Positions 45,272-56,908 of a DNA stretch of 64,000 bases are shown here, one piece after another. The notes under the pieces were generated by a model that saw only the letters and a program-made list of their open reading frames with translations, was not told the origin of the DNA and did not search any database. Position 1 is the stretch's first letter, and each line of letters begins with the position of its first letter. The position numbers and the translations under genes are program-made. The DNA comes from Caulifigura coniformis (lineage in GTDB: Bacteria > Planctomycetota > Planctomycetia > Planctomycetales > Planctomycetaceae): contig NZ_CP036271.1 in assembly GCF_007745175.1 (NCBI RefSeq), positions 6,535,439-6,599,438 of the forward strand, read 5' to 3'.

Positions 45272-47161
45272 ATGCGACTTTGGTACAACCAGGTCCACGA
45301 CAGTCGCCGATCGGTCCTGGAGACCGAGCTGGAAGTGGTCACGATCGGGCGTGACCGCGTGAACACGCTGGCGCTCAACAGTCCGCTGGTCTCCAAGCGG
45401 CAGGCCCTCATCCGCCGGGTCAACGGGCAGCTCGTCCTCCACAATCTCGGCCTGAACAGCTGCATGGTCGGGGAGAACGAGGTTCTCGGGGGACAGTCGG
45501 CCGAGTTCACGCCGGGCGAAACGATCCGCATCTGGCCCTACACGATCACCGTCGAGACGTCGGAGATCGTCCCCGTCAGCCGCCTGGAACTCGAGCAGCA
45601 CCTGCGGGGCCTGATGTCCGGCCTGGAAACCCGTGTCCATGAACTGCTGCTGCGACGATTCGACCTGTATGAACTGGAGCAGAACCGCCTGGGGGATGAG
45701 CGGAACATCCTGCAACTCGAACATCACATCGAGGACGTCTGCCGCGAGCTCAAGCTGTTCAATGAAGCCAACGATCCGCTGCTCGAAGAGATCGTCGGGC
45801 TCGTCCTGCGCGACTATGTCGTCAACCAGCTGATCCTGGACAGCGACGACGAAGCCTCCCGCGCGGCGCGTCTGACCTGGAACGAATTCGACCTTCCGGC
45901 CACGCTCGTGCCCGAGCGGGAAACCGAGCTCAAGAGCCTGCTGGCGGCCGCGCATGAGAAGCTCGAACTGGAAGCGCTCCCGGATTTGAGCGGACGGATC
46001 CGGCAGGTCGAGTCGAGGTTTTCCGCGGTCTTTCCGCAGCTGCGTCCGAGTATCCATCGCGAGCTGCGGCGCTACCTTGTCCTGCGGACGCTGAAGAAGG
46101 ATCTCAAGGACACGGTGTTCGGTTACGGACCGCTTCAGGACCTGCTGCGGGCACCCACGATCACGGAAATCATGGTGGTCCGCAGCGACCAGATCTACGT
46201 CGAGCGGGATGGCGTCGTCGAGCTTTCGGGACGGCGATTCCTGTCGGACAAGGTCACTGAATCGATCATCGAGCGAATCGTCGCGCAGGTCGGCCGGCGG
46301 ATCGACAAGAGTCAGCCGCTGGTCGATGCGCGGCTCGATGACGGCAGCCGGGTGAATGCGGTGATTCCCCCGCTGGCGGTGCGCGGCCCGTGCCTGACGA
46401 TCCGGAAGTTTCCATCGTCCCGGTTCACCATGGATGACCTGGTGGAGTCCGCGACGATCACCGCCTCGGCGGCCGCGTTCCTTCGGGCGTGCGTCGTGAA
46501 TCAACGCAACATTCTCGTGAGCGGCGGGACCGGCGCGGGAAAGACGACTTTGCTGAATGTTCTCTCGGCCTTCATTCCGGTCAAAGAGCGAATCATCACC
46601 ATCGAGGATACGCAGGAGCTTCAGCTCCGGCAGGATCACGTGGTGTCGCTCGAGTCGAAGCCGGCGAATGTCGAGGGAACCGGGGCGTACACGATTCGAG
46701 ATCTGGTGCGGAATGCGCTCCGCATGCGGCCGGACCGCATCATCGTGGGAGAGTGTCGGGGGGCGGAAGCCCTTGATATGCTTCAGGCGATGAATACGGG
46801 GCATGACGGGTCGATGACGACCGTTCATGCCAACAGTTCCGAGGAAGTCATCAAGCGACTGGAGCTCCTGGTGCTCATGGGGGCCGAGATTCCCGTCGCT
46901 TCGATTCACAGGCAGATTGCGTCGGCGCTCGACGTGGTGGTCCAGATCAGTCGCGAGGCCGGTGGAAGCCGCGTCGTCACGCAGGTGTCCGAAGTGGCCG
47001 GGTACGACGAACGGACGGGCCGGCTGATTCTTCACGATGTATTTGACCGGCGGGATGGACGTGCGTTGCGACCGACCGGCTACCTGCCGACCTTTTTGTC
47101 CGAGCTGCTCGGTGAGAAACTGCTGCCGCTTGAGTTCTTGCTTGAAGACGATGCCGAATGA
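45272..47161 (+). CDS. FHA domain fused to CpaF/TadA-type secretion ATPase
   Basis: A 629-aa protein. Residues about 21-95 form an FHA domain (IGRDRVNTLALNSPLVSKRQ, then LHNLGLNSC). Residues about 130-290 are the CpaF N-terminal helical part. About 295-610 is the type II/IV secretion ATPase with GYGPLQDLLR, Walker A GGTGAGKTT near 417, IEDTQELQL, the GECRGAEALD segment and the His-rich MTTVHANSSEEVIKRLE. FHA domains bind phosphothreonine, so the motor may be controlled by Ser/Thr phosphorylation. No pilin, TadB/C or secretin gene lies next to it. ATG at 45272 fits the FHA start; an upstream frame exists. Confidence 0.93.
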   Translation: MRLWYNQVHDSRRSVLETELEVVTIGRDRVNTLALNSPLVSKRQALIRRVNGQLVLHNLGLNSCMVGENEVLGGQSAEFTPGETIRIWPYTITVETSEIVPVSRLELEQHLRGLMSGLETRVHELLLRRFDLYELEQNRLGDERNILQLEHHIEDVCRELKLFNEANDPLLEEIVGLVLRDYVVNQLILDSDDEASRAARLTWNEFDLPATLVPERETELKSLLAAAHEKLELEALPDLSGRIRQVESRFSAVFPQLRPSIHRELRRYLVLRTLKKDLKDTVFGYGPLQDLLRAPTITEIMVVRSDQIYVERDGVVELSGRRFLSDKVTESIIERIVAQVGRRIDKSQPLVDARLDDGSRVNAVIPPLAVRGPCLTIRKFPSSRFTMDDLVESATITASAAAFLRACVVNQRNILVSGGTGAGKTTLLNVLSAFIPVKERIITIEDTQELQLRQDHVVSLESKPANVEGTGAYTIRDLVRNALRMRPDRIIVGECRGAEALDMLQAMNTGHDGSMTTVHANSSEEVIKRLELLVLMGAEIPVASIHRQIASALDVVVQISREAGGSRVVTQVSEVAGYDERTGRLILHDVFDRRDGRALRPTGYLPTFLSELLGEKLLPLEFLLEDDAE

Positions 47162-47754
47162 TTCACGCGTTCATGTTCGCACTGGCCCGCATGTCGAGCG
47201 CGGCCTGGATCGGTGCTGCGGTACTCTTTGTGATCGTCGCCGTCGACCAGACCAACTTCTATAAGCCGCCGAAGCCGTTGGATGACGCAGCCGCTCAACT
47301 GACGGCCGAGTCGTCCGATGTTGTCCCTCCCAATGACCTCCCGACCGACGACTCCGTCAGACGGCAGATCGTCGCGCGCCTCGCGATCGAACGATTCCCC
47401 CACTACTACGCCACCGGCAGCCTTCTGCTCGGCATCTCCTTTGTCTCGTCGCTCTTTCTCCGTCGCCGCTACCTCAAGGCCAGCCGCTGGGCGCTGGTCA
47501 TGCTGTTTCTGATCGGGGCCGGCGGCATGATGGCTTATGACTACTATGAAGTGTTCGTCCCCCTGAACAAGCTCACTCTCAAGGTCCTCGAGAACCCCTC
47601 GAACGAGTTCACCGTGGAATTCGACTTACTGCACCAGCATTCCAAAATGATCAACGCGGCCCAGCTCCTCCTCACATTCCTCGCCTCGTTCCTCCTCTGT
47701 ATGCCCGGAACTCGCCCCGAGCAGCCGGTCATTCTGGTTCAGCAGGCCGGCTAG
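47158..47754 (+). CDS. Hypothetical membrane protein (DUF4149-like)
   Basis: A 198-aa protein overlapping the ATPase gene by ATGA, which indicates translational coupling. Four hydrophobic segments at about 15-30, 85-100, 112-128 and 165-185. The shape, with RMSSAAWIGAAVLF and LAIERFPHYYATGSLLLG, recalls DUF4149/TMEM205-type membrane proteins, but I am not certain. The coupling with an FHA-CpaF gene suggests a membrane partner; this is inference only. Confidence 0.7.
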   Translation: MIHAFMFALARMSSAAWIGAAVLFVIVAVDQTNFYKPPKPLDDAAAQLTAESSDVVPPNDLPTDDSVRRQIVARLAIERFPHYYATGSLLLGISFVSSLFLRRRYLKASRWALVMLFLIGAGGMMAYDYYEVFVPLNKLTLKVLENPSNEFTVEFDLLHQHSKMINAAQLLLTFLASFLLCMPGTRPEQPVILVQQAG

Positions 47755-47779
47755 ACCTGCCGAGGATTGAGCAACCGGG

Positions 47780-48847
47780 ATGGCTTCTCGAAGCAACGAT
47801 CGACGTCGATTTCTCCTGAAACACCAGGCGAGCAGTTCTCAGGACGCCTCGGTGCGCCCAGAGTCGTTTCGCTGCTACTTCGTCGAGCAGGTCGGCCAGG
47901 AGATTCATGGTTCCGTGCAGGAGCGGCCCTTCGTCGAACTTCCTGCCGATGACGTGCTCATCCGGGTGTCTCACTCCTCTCTGAACTACAAGGACGCGAT
48001 GGCGGCCAGCGGCCATCGCGGCATCGTCAAAACCTTTCCGCACGTGCCGGGCATTGACGCCGCGGGTGTGGTCGTGGAAAGCACCGACCCCGCATTCCTG
48101 CCGGGTGACGAAGTCATCGCCACAGGGCGTGAGATCGGCGTGGAGCGGTGGGGCGCCTGGTCGGAATACCTGAGGGCGCCGGCGGCGTGGGTTCAGCACG
48201 TCCCCGAAGGACTCACTCCCTTCGAGACAATGGTGCTCGGGACGGCCGGATTCACGGCGGCTCAATGCGTGGCAGCCCTCCTCGAACATGGCGTCACGCC
48301 CGATCAGGGTGAGATCGTCGTCACGGGCGCGACAGGCGGCGTCGGAAGCCTCGCGATCCGCATTCTCGCCCGCCTGGGATACAACGTCGCCGCCGTCTCG
48401 GGGAAGGAATCGCAGGCCAACTGGCTTCGCAAGCAGGGGGCATCCCGGGTCATCCCCAGGTCCGATTTTGTGGACTCGGGTTCGCGTCCCCTTCTCAACG
48501 CGGCCTGGGCCGGCGGCGTCGATACCGTCGGCGGGCCAGCACTGGCGACGATGATCCGGGCCACACATCACCGCGGCTGCGTGGCAGCTTGTGGCGTGGT
48601 CGGCGGGGCCGAACTGCCCCTGACGGTCTATCCGTTCATCCTCAGGGGTGTCACGCTGGCCGGCATCGACTCAGCCTGGTGCCCTGACCACCGCCGCACC
48701 GAGATCTGGCGACGTCTCGGACATGAGTGGAAGATCGACGGCCTCGAAGCGATGGCCGTCGAGGTACCACTCGACAAGGTGGGGGATGCTGTGCAGGCGA
48801 TGCTCGCCGGACATGCGCTGGGACGCACCGTCGTTTCGCTCCAGTGA
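47780..48847 (+). CDS. YhdH/YhfP-type NADPH quinone/acrylyl-CoA reductase
   Basis: A 355-aa member of the medium-chain dehydrogenase/reductase superfamily lacking the catalytic zinc ligands of alcohol dehydrogenases. Seen: SSLNYKDAMAASG, VPGIDAAGVVVES, GDEVIATGREIG, the nucleotide-binding VTGATGGVGSLAIRILARLG and a late GIDSAWCPDHRR typical of YhdH (acrylyl-CoA reductase, AcuI). It probably reduces an enoyl thioester or quinone with NADPH. Start uncertain: ATG 47780, or a GTG at 47852 with AGGA eight bases upstream. Confidence 0.87.
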   Translation: MASRSNDRRRFLLKHQASSSQDASVRPESFRCYFVEQVGQEIHGSVQERPFVELPADDVLIRVSHSSLNYKDAMAASGHRGIVKTFPHVPGIDAAGVVVESTDPAFLPGDEVIATGREIGVERWGAWSEYLRAPAAWVQHVPEGLTPFETMVLGTAGFTAAQCVAALLEHGVTPDQGEIVVTGATGGVGSLAIRILARLGYNVAAVSGKESQANWLRKQGASRVIPRSDFVDSGSRPLLNAAWAGGVDTVGGPALATMIRATHHRGCVAACGVVGGAELPLTVYPFILRGVTLAGIDSAWCPDHRRTEIWRRLGHEWKIDGLEAMAVEVPLDKVGDAVQAMLAGHALGRTVVSLQ

Positions 48848-48967
48848 CCCGGCATGCGGGACCACGGACGGGCACTCCGATCACTGGAAGTGATGACGTT
48901 CCTAGCCGCAGCGGGGCGCGCGCCGTAAAATGCGATTTCAATTTCTTGCATGGGAAGGACGAGACCG

Positions 48968-49666
48968 ATGTCGGTCGCTGCGGACCTCACGGAACTTCAT
49001 CGACTGCACTCCGCTCTCAAGGAGATCCGCGAAGACCTTTCGCGCGGTCCGCGGCAACTCAAGATTCGCGATCAGGTCATTACCAACGCGAAGAACGAAG
49101 TCACCTCGAAGCAGGAAGAGTTGAAACAGACGCGACTGGCGGCTGACCGCAAGGGGCTCGAACTGAAAACGCTCGAGGCGAAGCTTGTCGACCTGCGGGG
49201 AAAGCTGAACCAGGCGGCCAGCAATCGCGAATACGACATTCTGCGAGGCCAGATTGAAGCCGACGGCGCCGCCAAGGCGGTGATGGAGGACGAGATCCTC
49301 GATTACCTCGACCGGATCGACCGCCTGCAGAAGGAAATCGTCATCGCCCACGAGCGAGTCGGCCAGGCCGAAGCGGACAAGAAATCCTATTCCGCGCAAT
49401 TCGCGGCCGAGGAGCCGGTCCTGAAGCAGAAAGAGGCCGACCTCGTGGGCCGGATGGCGACCGCGGAGAAGGTTCTCACTGGCGAAACACTGTCTCAGTA
49501 CCGCCGCGTCGTCGATGCCCACGGCGCCGAAGCCATGGCGCCCGTCGAGAACGGCGTCTGCACCGGATGCTACGTGGCCCTCAGGCCGCAGCAGCGCGTC
49601 CAGCTGAACAATGGCGTCCTGCTCTTCTGCAGCAGCTGCGGGCGCCTGCTCTACCTGTCGGAATAG
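48968..49666 (+). CDS. Coiled-coil zinc-ribbon protein (C4-type, DUF164-like)
   Basis: A 232-aa protein. About residues 5-175 form a long antiparallel coiled coil; the C-terminus has a four-Cys zinc ribbon, CTGC and CSSC, ending GRLLYLSE. It matches the conserved bacterial C4-type zinc ribbon family sometimes called CT398-like, whose role is unclear (links to RNA polymerase or secretion have been proposed). ATG at 48968 has GGAAGGA upstream, nine bases away. It is convergent with the Pro-rich gene, 10 bp apart. Confidence 0.9.
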   Translation: MSVAADLTELHRLHSALKEIREDLSRGPRQLKIRDQVITNAKNEVTSKQEELKQTRLAADRKGLELKTLEAKLVDLRGKLNQAASNREYDILRGQIEADGAAKAVMEDEILDYLDRIDRLQKEIVIAHERVGQAEADKKSYSAQFAAEEPVLKQKEADLVGRMATAEKVLTGETLSQYRRVVDAHGAEAMAPVENGVCTGCYVALRPQQRVQLNNGVLLFCSSCGRLLYLSE

Positions 49667-49676
49667 TCGAAGTCGT

Positions 49677-52650
<2,974 letters not shown>

Positions 52651-52722
52651 TTAGGCAGATCGTGGGATGGCTTCAACGAGCCGGGGCAACTTTGAGATTC
52701 CTGCGACGACTCGAAGGGAAAA

Positions 52723-52873
52723 GAACCACGGATCGCACGGATCAGACGGATAAAAGCCTTCGGAATCAGGCCATCGACTGACAACCGGCCGAAATCGAGG
52801 ACGCCCCCTACGCTCAAACAGGCAGGCAGTGCGAACCGCCATTTATCCTTTTCATCCGTGTGATCCGCGGTTC
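52723..52873. repeat. Inverted ACGGAT-type repeat pair, locus 1
   Basis: Left arm 52723-52754 and right arm 52842-52873 are near-complementary (about 27 of 32 positions by eye). They are built of GAACCACGGAT, CACGGAT and ACGGAT units and enclose about 87 bases. The right part, 52833-52873 (41 bases beginning GAACCGCC), recurs almost unchanged at 62117-62157. Confidence 0.85.
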
Positions 52874-52913
52874 CCTCTTCTCCCAGGATTCGTCGAGCAA
52901 GGTTCAATGAAAA

Positions 52914-53038
52914 GGAACCACGGGAGACACGGACCACACGGAAGAGAAAGAGCGAAACGGGGCGCCCGCTGATGCCCCACTTCAGAAAAACGCCCCGCCT
53001 TCAGACAGACAATTCCTGTGTATTCCGTGGTTCCTCTT
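52914..53038. repeat. Second, more diverged inverted repeat of the same kind
   Basis: GGAACCACGGGAGACACGG (52914 onward) faces TATTCCGTGGTTCC (53021 onward), enclosing a core that has its own CGGGGCG/CGCCCCG hairpin. It is adjacent to the first pair in the gap between guaB and the radical SAM gene. Confidence 0.6.
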
Positions 53039-53066
53039 CCTCCGCGGCAAATCCAGCTTCCACGCC

Positions 53067-54146
53067 TCAAAACAGCCGCATCTGCCCATCGCGGCCCACT
53101 GGTGGCTGGAATTGGGAGGCGTCCAGTCCTGCTCCGCCACGCTCGAATCCCAGCTTCTTCGAGAACACCTGGAACGTCACTTTGATCTGCTCCGCAATCG
53201 CCCCCTGCCCGCGCATCCGGCTGCCGAAGTTCGCGTCGTTCCACTTCCCATCCCGCGTGTGCAGGATGAGTGACGAAATCTTGTCCCGCACCGATTCGCT
53301 CTGCGTTCGGTCGAGCCACTCCTGAAACACCGGCTTGACCGTCCACGGCAGCCGCACCAGCGTGTACGAGGCGAACCGCGCCCCGGCCTCCCGGGCCGCC
53401 CGCAGGATGGCCGGCATCTCGCTGTCGTTGAGCCCGGGAATCATCGGGGCCGCCATCACCCGCACCGGCACTCCCGCCGCCGACAACTCGCGGATCGCCC
53501 GCAGCCGCGCCTCGGGCCGGCTCGACCGTGGCTCGAGGCTCGAAGTCACCTCCGGATCGAGGCTCGTGATGCTGATCGCGACCGCAACGAGATTTCGCGC
53601 CGCCATGTCCGCCAGGACATCGAGGTCGCGAGTCACCAGGGCATTCTTCGTGACGATTCCCATCGGCTGCCCGGCGTCCCGCGCGACTTCCAGGCAACCC
53701 CGCGTGATCCGGAACTCCCGCTCGGCCGGCTGGTAGCAGTCGGTTACCCCCGACATCATCACCGTCTCGGGCACATACTTGTCACGCGACAGCCACTCGC
53801 GAAACAGCTCCGGCGCCTTGTGCTTGACGAAGATCTTCGTCTCGAAGTCGATCCCCGCGTTCAGCCCCAGGTATTCGTGCGTTGGCCGGGCGTAGCAGTA
53901 CGAGCACCCATGCAGACAGCCGCGATAAGGATTCAGGCTGTACCGGAAGGAGATGTCCGGGCTGTCGTTCTCGCTGATGACCGTTCGCGAGTCGTCCGGG
54001 ATGTAAGTGGTCTCCGCCCGAGCCAGTTCCGCAAGCGTCTCCTGGTCGTCGGAGACATGCTCAAGATCCTTCTCCTCATGCTGACCGCCGAAGCGGTTCG
54101 GTGGAGCGATCGGCGACCCACGGCCTTTGGGAGGAGGAAGAGGCAT
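53067..54146 (-). CDS. Radical SAM protein, PA0069/Rv2578c type
   Basis: A 359-aa protein. The iron-sulfur motif is in NPYRGCLHGCSYCYARPTH (Cys77, Cys81, Cys84), which fits the PA0069 family of radical SAM enzymes; further segments GVTDCYQPAE, TKNALVTRDLDVL and VRVMAAPMIPGLND agree. The function of this family is unsettled, with a proposed relation to DNA photolyase/spore-lyase-like enzymes. The start at 54146 has an adequate purine-rich site. A region full of TGTGAC repeats lies just upstream. Confidence 0.9.
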   Translation of the reverse strand: MPLPPPKGRGSPIAPPNRFGGQHEEKDLEHVSDDQETLAELARAETTYIPDDSRTVISENDSPDISFRYSLNPYRGCLHGCSYCYARPTHEYLGLNAGIDFETKIFVKHKAPELFREWLSRDKYVPETVMMSGVTDCYQPAEREFRITRGCLEVARDAGQPMGIVTKNALVTRDLDVLADMAARNLVAVAISITSLDPEVTSSLEPRSSRPEARLRAIRELSAAGVPVRVMAAPMIPGLNDSEMPAILRAAREAGARFASYTLVRLPWTVKPVFQEWLDRTQSESVRDKISSLILHTRDGKWNDANFGSRMRGQGAIAEQIKVTFQVFSKKLGFERGGAGLDASQFQPPVGRDGQMRLF

Positions 54147-54594
54147 ACCTGAACAAGTGTATCATGTTCGGGAATTCTCGACAGCGGGCGGCCGCGAGAC
54201 GTGTGACGACCTGTGACGAAGACCTGTGACAGCGGAAAACCGTCTGAACCATTGGAAATTCTGGACCTGTGACAACTGTGACATGTGTGACGAACTTTTG
54301 AGGCGTTTGTCCTCCCGTTTCGTCGGGGCGATCGCTTCCGGTGTTTCGAGTTGCCAAAGAACGGACTCCTCCCCTGACGGCAGAGGTTGCGCGTGGGCGG
54401 CAGCGGGCTTTCCCGGGCGTCGGGGGCTTTGGCGGCGGCGTCCAGCGGGGGCGAGGGAGAACAGGTCCCTCAACTCTGTGCTGGTCCACTCGGGGCCGTG
54501 GTCTCCCGCGGTCCTCGCGTTCCGCTACCATCCTTCCAACGAGCGGCCCCTGGAAACTGGCCGCTTCGCCTCGCCATCAACCTCGAAGCGTCCC
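54147..54594. other. Intergenic region upstream of the radical SAM gene
   Basis: Contains the TGTGAC repeats listed next, then a stretch to 54594 in which the only open frames are low quality. It is the shared upstream region of the leftward radical SAM gene and the rightward small gene at 54595. Confidence 0.4.
54202..54291. repeat. Six TGTGAC hexamers
   Basis: TGTGAC occurs at 54202, 54212, 54225, 54268, 54277 and 54286, with steps of 10, 13, 43, 9 and 9 bases, all in the same orientation. They lie 55-145 bases upstream of the radical SAM start. They may be binding sites or a degenerate tandem repeat. Confidence 0.75.
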
Positions 54595-54858
54595 ATGTCC
54601 GACCAACCGACTCCGGCCGAACCGTTCTCCAAAGAAGAACTCAAACGGGCCTACCAGGCCTTCAAGAAACGCCTGAAACTCACCCGTCTGGATGACGAGT
54701 CCAAGGTGGGCCACGGTCCGATGTCCGGCGGCGGCCGTTCCGGGGTGGTCGCCATCTCACCCCCCAACCAGTATCCCAAGGAAATCTGGCTCGAACTGTG
54801 CAAACAGGGGAAGCTCAAACAGGCTGGGCACGGCATGTACGAGATGGTCGGCGGATAA
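54595..54858 (+). CDS. Small conserved-looking hypothetical protein
   Basis: An 87-aa soluble protein. N-terminal helical part (FSKEELKRAYQAFKKRLKL) then GHGPMSGGGRSGVVAISPPN, YPKEIWLELCKQGKLKQAGHGMYEM. The Gly-rich turn and the final aromatic stretch give a compact single domain. Similar short proteins seem common in planctomycetes, but I do not know a name or function. ATG at 54595. Confidence 0.65.
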   Translation: MSDQPTPAEPFSKEELKRAYQAFKKRLKLTRLDDESKVGHGPMSGGGRSGVVAISPPNQYPKEIWLELCKQGKLKQAGHGMYEMVGG

Positions 54859-54966
54859 CCGCCGCTCTCCCGGGAAGGGTGACTCCCACCGCGCTGCGAA
54901 TGCTGCCAGCGCCCTGTTTTTCGTCATCTCGGCGAGCGGGGCTTGTCGGCCCCGTGATCCTCTGAC

Positions 54967-55284
54967 ATGAAGCGTCCCATGGCCCCAGCAACCCGTCTGA
55001 ACGCCCTCCAGAAGCGCTACGTCGAGGCGATCGCCAGCTTCAGCGGCGAGGATCGCGCGACAGTCATGCGGCTGTTCTTCAAGCCGGGGGGAGGCGTCCC
55101 GGAAAGTCGGCAGACCGAACGAAAGGCGATCAACGGGGTCTGGAAGGCGCTGCGGGCCGCGAAGCTGGAGAAGCAAAGCCCCGCCGCCGTCGACCGGATC
55201 AAGTTCCTCCACGAGGCGCTCGTCTTCGCCTTCGAACGCCGCCACGGCGAGCCCTTCAAGAAGCCGCGAACGAAGGCTGAATAG
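54967..55284 (+). CDS. Small hypothetical helical protein
   Basis: A 105-aa protein, Lys/Arg/Ala-rich, predicted mainly helical (RYVEAIASFSGEDRATVMRLFF, then NGVWKALRAAKLEKQS). No family recognised. The first ATG is at 54967, with another at 54979. It shares orientation and a 108-bp gap with the preceding small gene. Ends before a convergent fhcB gene, 73 bp away. Confidence 0.55.
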   Translation: MKRPMAPATRLNALQKRYVEAIASFSGEDRATVMRLFFKPGGGVPESRQTERKAINGVWKALRAAKLEKQSPAAVDRIKFLHEALVFAFERRHGEPFKKPRTKAE

Positions 55285-55357
55285 GGCAGGCTCCCCGGCT
55301 ACTGCCCGACTCCGCGCCTCCCACCAAAGGCGAGCGGGAGGCGTCGACCCCCTGCTG

Positions 55358-56650
55358 CTACGCCGTCGCGTCAGCCATTCCCTTCAGATTCGCGGCGATT
55401 GCATGCAGCACGTCGTCATCCGTGGGATAGGGGGAATCGACCAGCTTCCGCAGCGGAATCGGCACCTCATCCATCCGGTAGGCCGTCCCCGGGGCGTGGA
55501 TGCCATACACGGCCGTCGTGAACTGCACGGCCGGCGCGACGAGCGGCGGGAGGGCGTTCGGCGGATCGAGCACGATCAACGGCAGGGTCTGCAGAAACGC
55601 CAGGGCTTTCTTCGAAAGGTGCGGGAGGTTCCAGCTTCCGACGAGGAGGCACGCATCGATTTCGCCCCGCTCGAGAAGGTCTTCCGTCGTGAACTCCCCT
55701 GGATTGAACCGGGGAACGCCGCGCGACAGATCGACGCCAAACGGGAAGCCTGTCTGCCAGCAGAGCACGCTGTCGGCGCCGGAGACGTCCCCCGACACCC
55801 GCAGCCGGCGGGCGATGAACCGCGTTTTCTCGTTCAGGTCGGCTGTCAGTTCGAGCAGTGCCTCGACCGCCAGGTGGCCCAGGTGCAGTGACGCGATCCC
55901 CAGTCCGAAGAAGACGGCCCCGTAGCGGCATTCGGTCATCCGCTTCGCGAGAGAGCGCAGTTGCTCGAGCGGCACGCCGCAATCGACGACTGGCGAGCAG
56001 TCCGGGTCGCGAACCAGCATCCGCAGCGCGGCGATCATTTCGAAGTCGCGACCTTCCTGAACCAGAATGACTTCATCGGCGACGGCGGCCGTCTGCGTCT
56101 TGTGAACGTCAATGACAATGACGTGCCGGTCTTCTTTGCCGTGGGGCAGCAGGTCGCTCGTTGGTTCGATCGAGTAGCGTTCGAAATGCCGGGGATGCGT
56201 CTGGGCCGGATCGGCCCCCCAGAAGATCACGAGATCCGACCGTCGGGCGACTTCTCCGAGGGTGGAAGTCGATTCGCCGATTTCCTGGATCGCCATGATC
56301 GAAGGTCCATGCCCCTTGGAGGCCGTGGTGTCGATGATGGCCCCGATCTGGTCGGCCAGGCTCACGGCTGCCCGCTGTCCCGGTGTGCTGCTGCGGGACA
56401 ACCCATAGATCAAAGGAGCGCGGCTCCCCTTGAGGAGGGTCGCCGCTTCCCCAATCGCTTTTTCGAGTGTCGCCTCCGCCCCCTGAAGCCGGGCCACTGG
56501 CGGGCGGGCCTCGTTGAGCGAGTACAGCCAGGGACGCGCCAGTTCACACGCCCGCTCGTCACCTGTGAGCCGGTCGCCGTCGAATGTCAGCGTCAGATCG
56601 TCGCACACACATCCGCAGACGGTGCAGGCGACGTCATGAAAAGTCTGCAT
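55358..56650 (-). CDS. fhcB: Formylmethanofuran dehydrogenase/formyltransferase subunit B
   Basis: A 430-aa molybdopterin-type subunit of the tetrahydromethanopterin C1 pathway. The N-terminus CTVCGCVCDD (Cys9, Cys12, Cys14, Cys16) binds an iron-sulfur cluster, and GLSRSSTPGQR, DTTASKGHGPSI, FWGADPAQTHPRHFERY and HVIVIDVHKTQTA are typical of FhcB/FwdB. In bacteria the Fhc complex hydrolyses formyl-tetrahydromethanopterin to formate. The other subunits (fhcA, C, D) and the mch, mtdB genes are not in this window. ATG at 56650; an in-frame extension to 56863 includes a simple repeat and is rejected. Confidence 0.93.
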   Translation of the reverse strand: MQTFHDVACTVCGCVCDDLTLTFDGDRLTGDERACELARPWLYSLNEARPPVARLQGAEATLEKAIGEAATLLKGSRAPLIYGLSRSSTPGQRAAVSLADQIGAIIDTTASKGHGPSIMAIQEIGESTSTLGEVARRSDLVIFWGADPAQTHPRHFERYSIEPTSDLLPHGKEDRHVIVIDVHKTQTAAVADEVILVQEGRDFEMIAALRMLVRDPDCSPVVDCGVPLEQLRSLAKRMTECRYGAVFFGLGIASLHLGHLAVEALLELTADLNEKTRFIARRLRVSGDVSGADSVLCWQTGFPFGVDLSRGVPRFNPGEFTTEDLLERGEIDACLLVGSWNLPHLSKKALAFLQTLPLIVLDPPNALPPLVAPAVQFTTAVYGIHAPGTAYRMDEVPIPLRKLVDSPYPTDDDVLHAIAANLKGMADATA

Positions 56651-56692
56651 GGGGACAGTTGAAGCGAAACTTCCTGGCAAGTGAAGTCCGGC

Positions 56693-56716
56693 CATCCCCA
56701 TCCCCATCCCCATCCC
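56693..56716. repeat. CATCCC hexamer repeat x4
   Basis: Four head-to-tail CATCCC units. They lie 43-66 bases upstream of the fhcB start, in the gap shared with the divergent amidohydrolase gene. Their copy number may vary by slippage. Confidence 0.85.
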
Positions 56717-56908
56717 CGCCAGCCGCGGATGGGGGCGGAACAAGCCCTCTCCCGATTGTGCGACGACGCTGGTTGGCCTGCACGGCTGTGAACAGGCGGA
56801 AAGAGATGAAGGCGGATGCGTGATCCCTGCGCTGATTGCGGGAACGGTCGTGCCGAGACACACTCACCGAACGCCCGCTTTGTTTTGCACCGGTGAGGAT
56901 CGAACGCG

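Noticed and set aside
43792-47161. Complete type II or Tad secretion operon
   Set aside because: Only a pseudopilin-like protein and a motor ATPase are present, on opposite strands; the other components are missing.
54202-54291. CRISPR array
   Set aside because: The TGTGAC copies are only six bases long with very short, irregular gaps and no associated cas genes.
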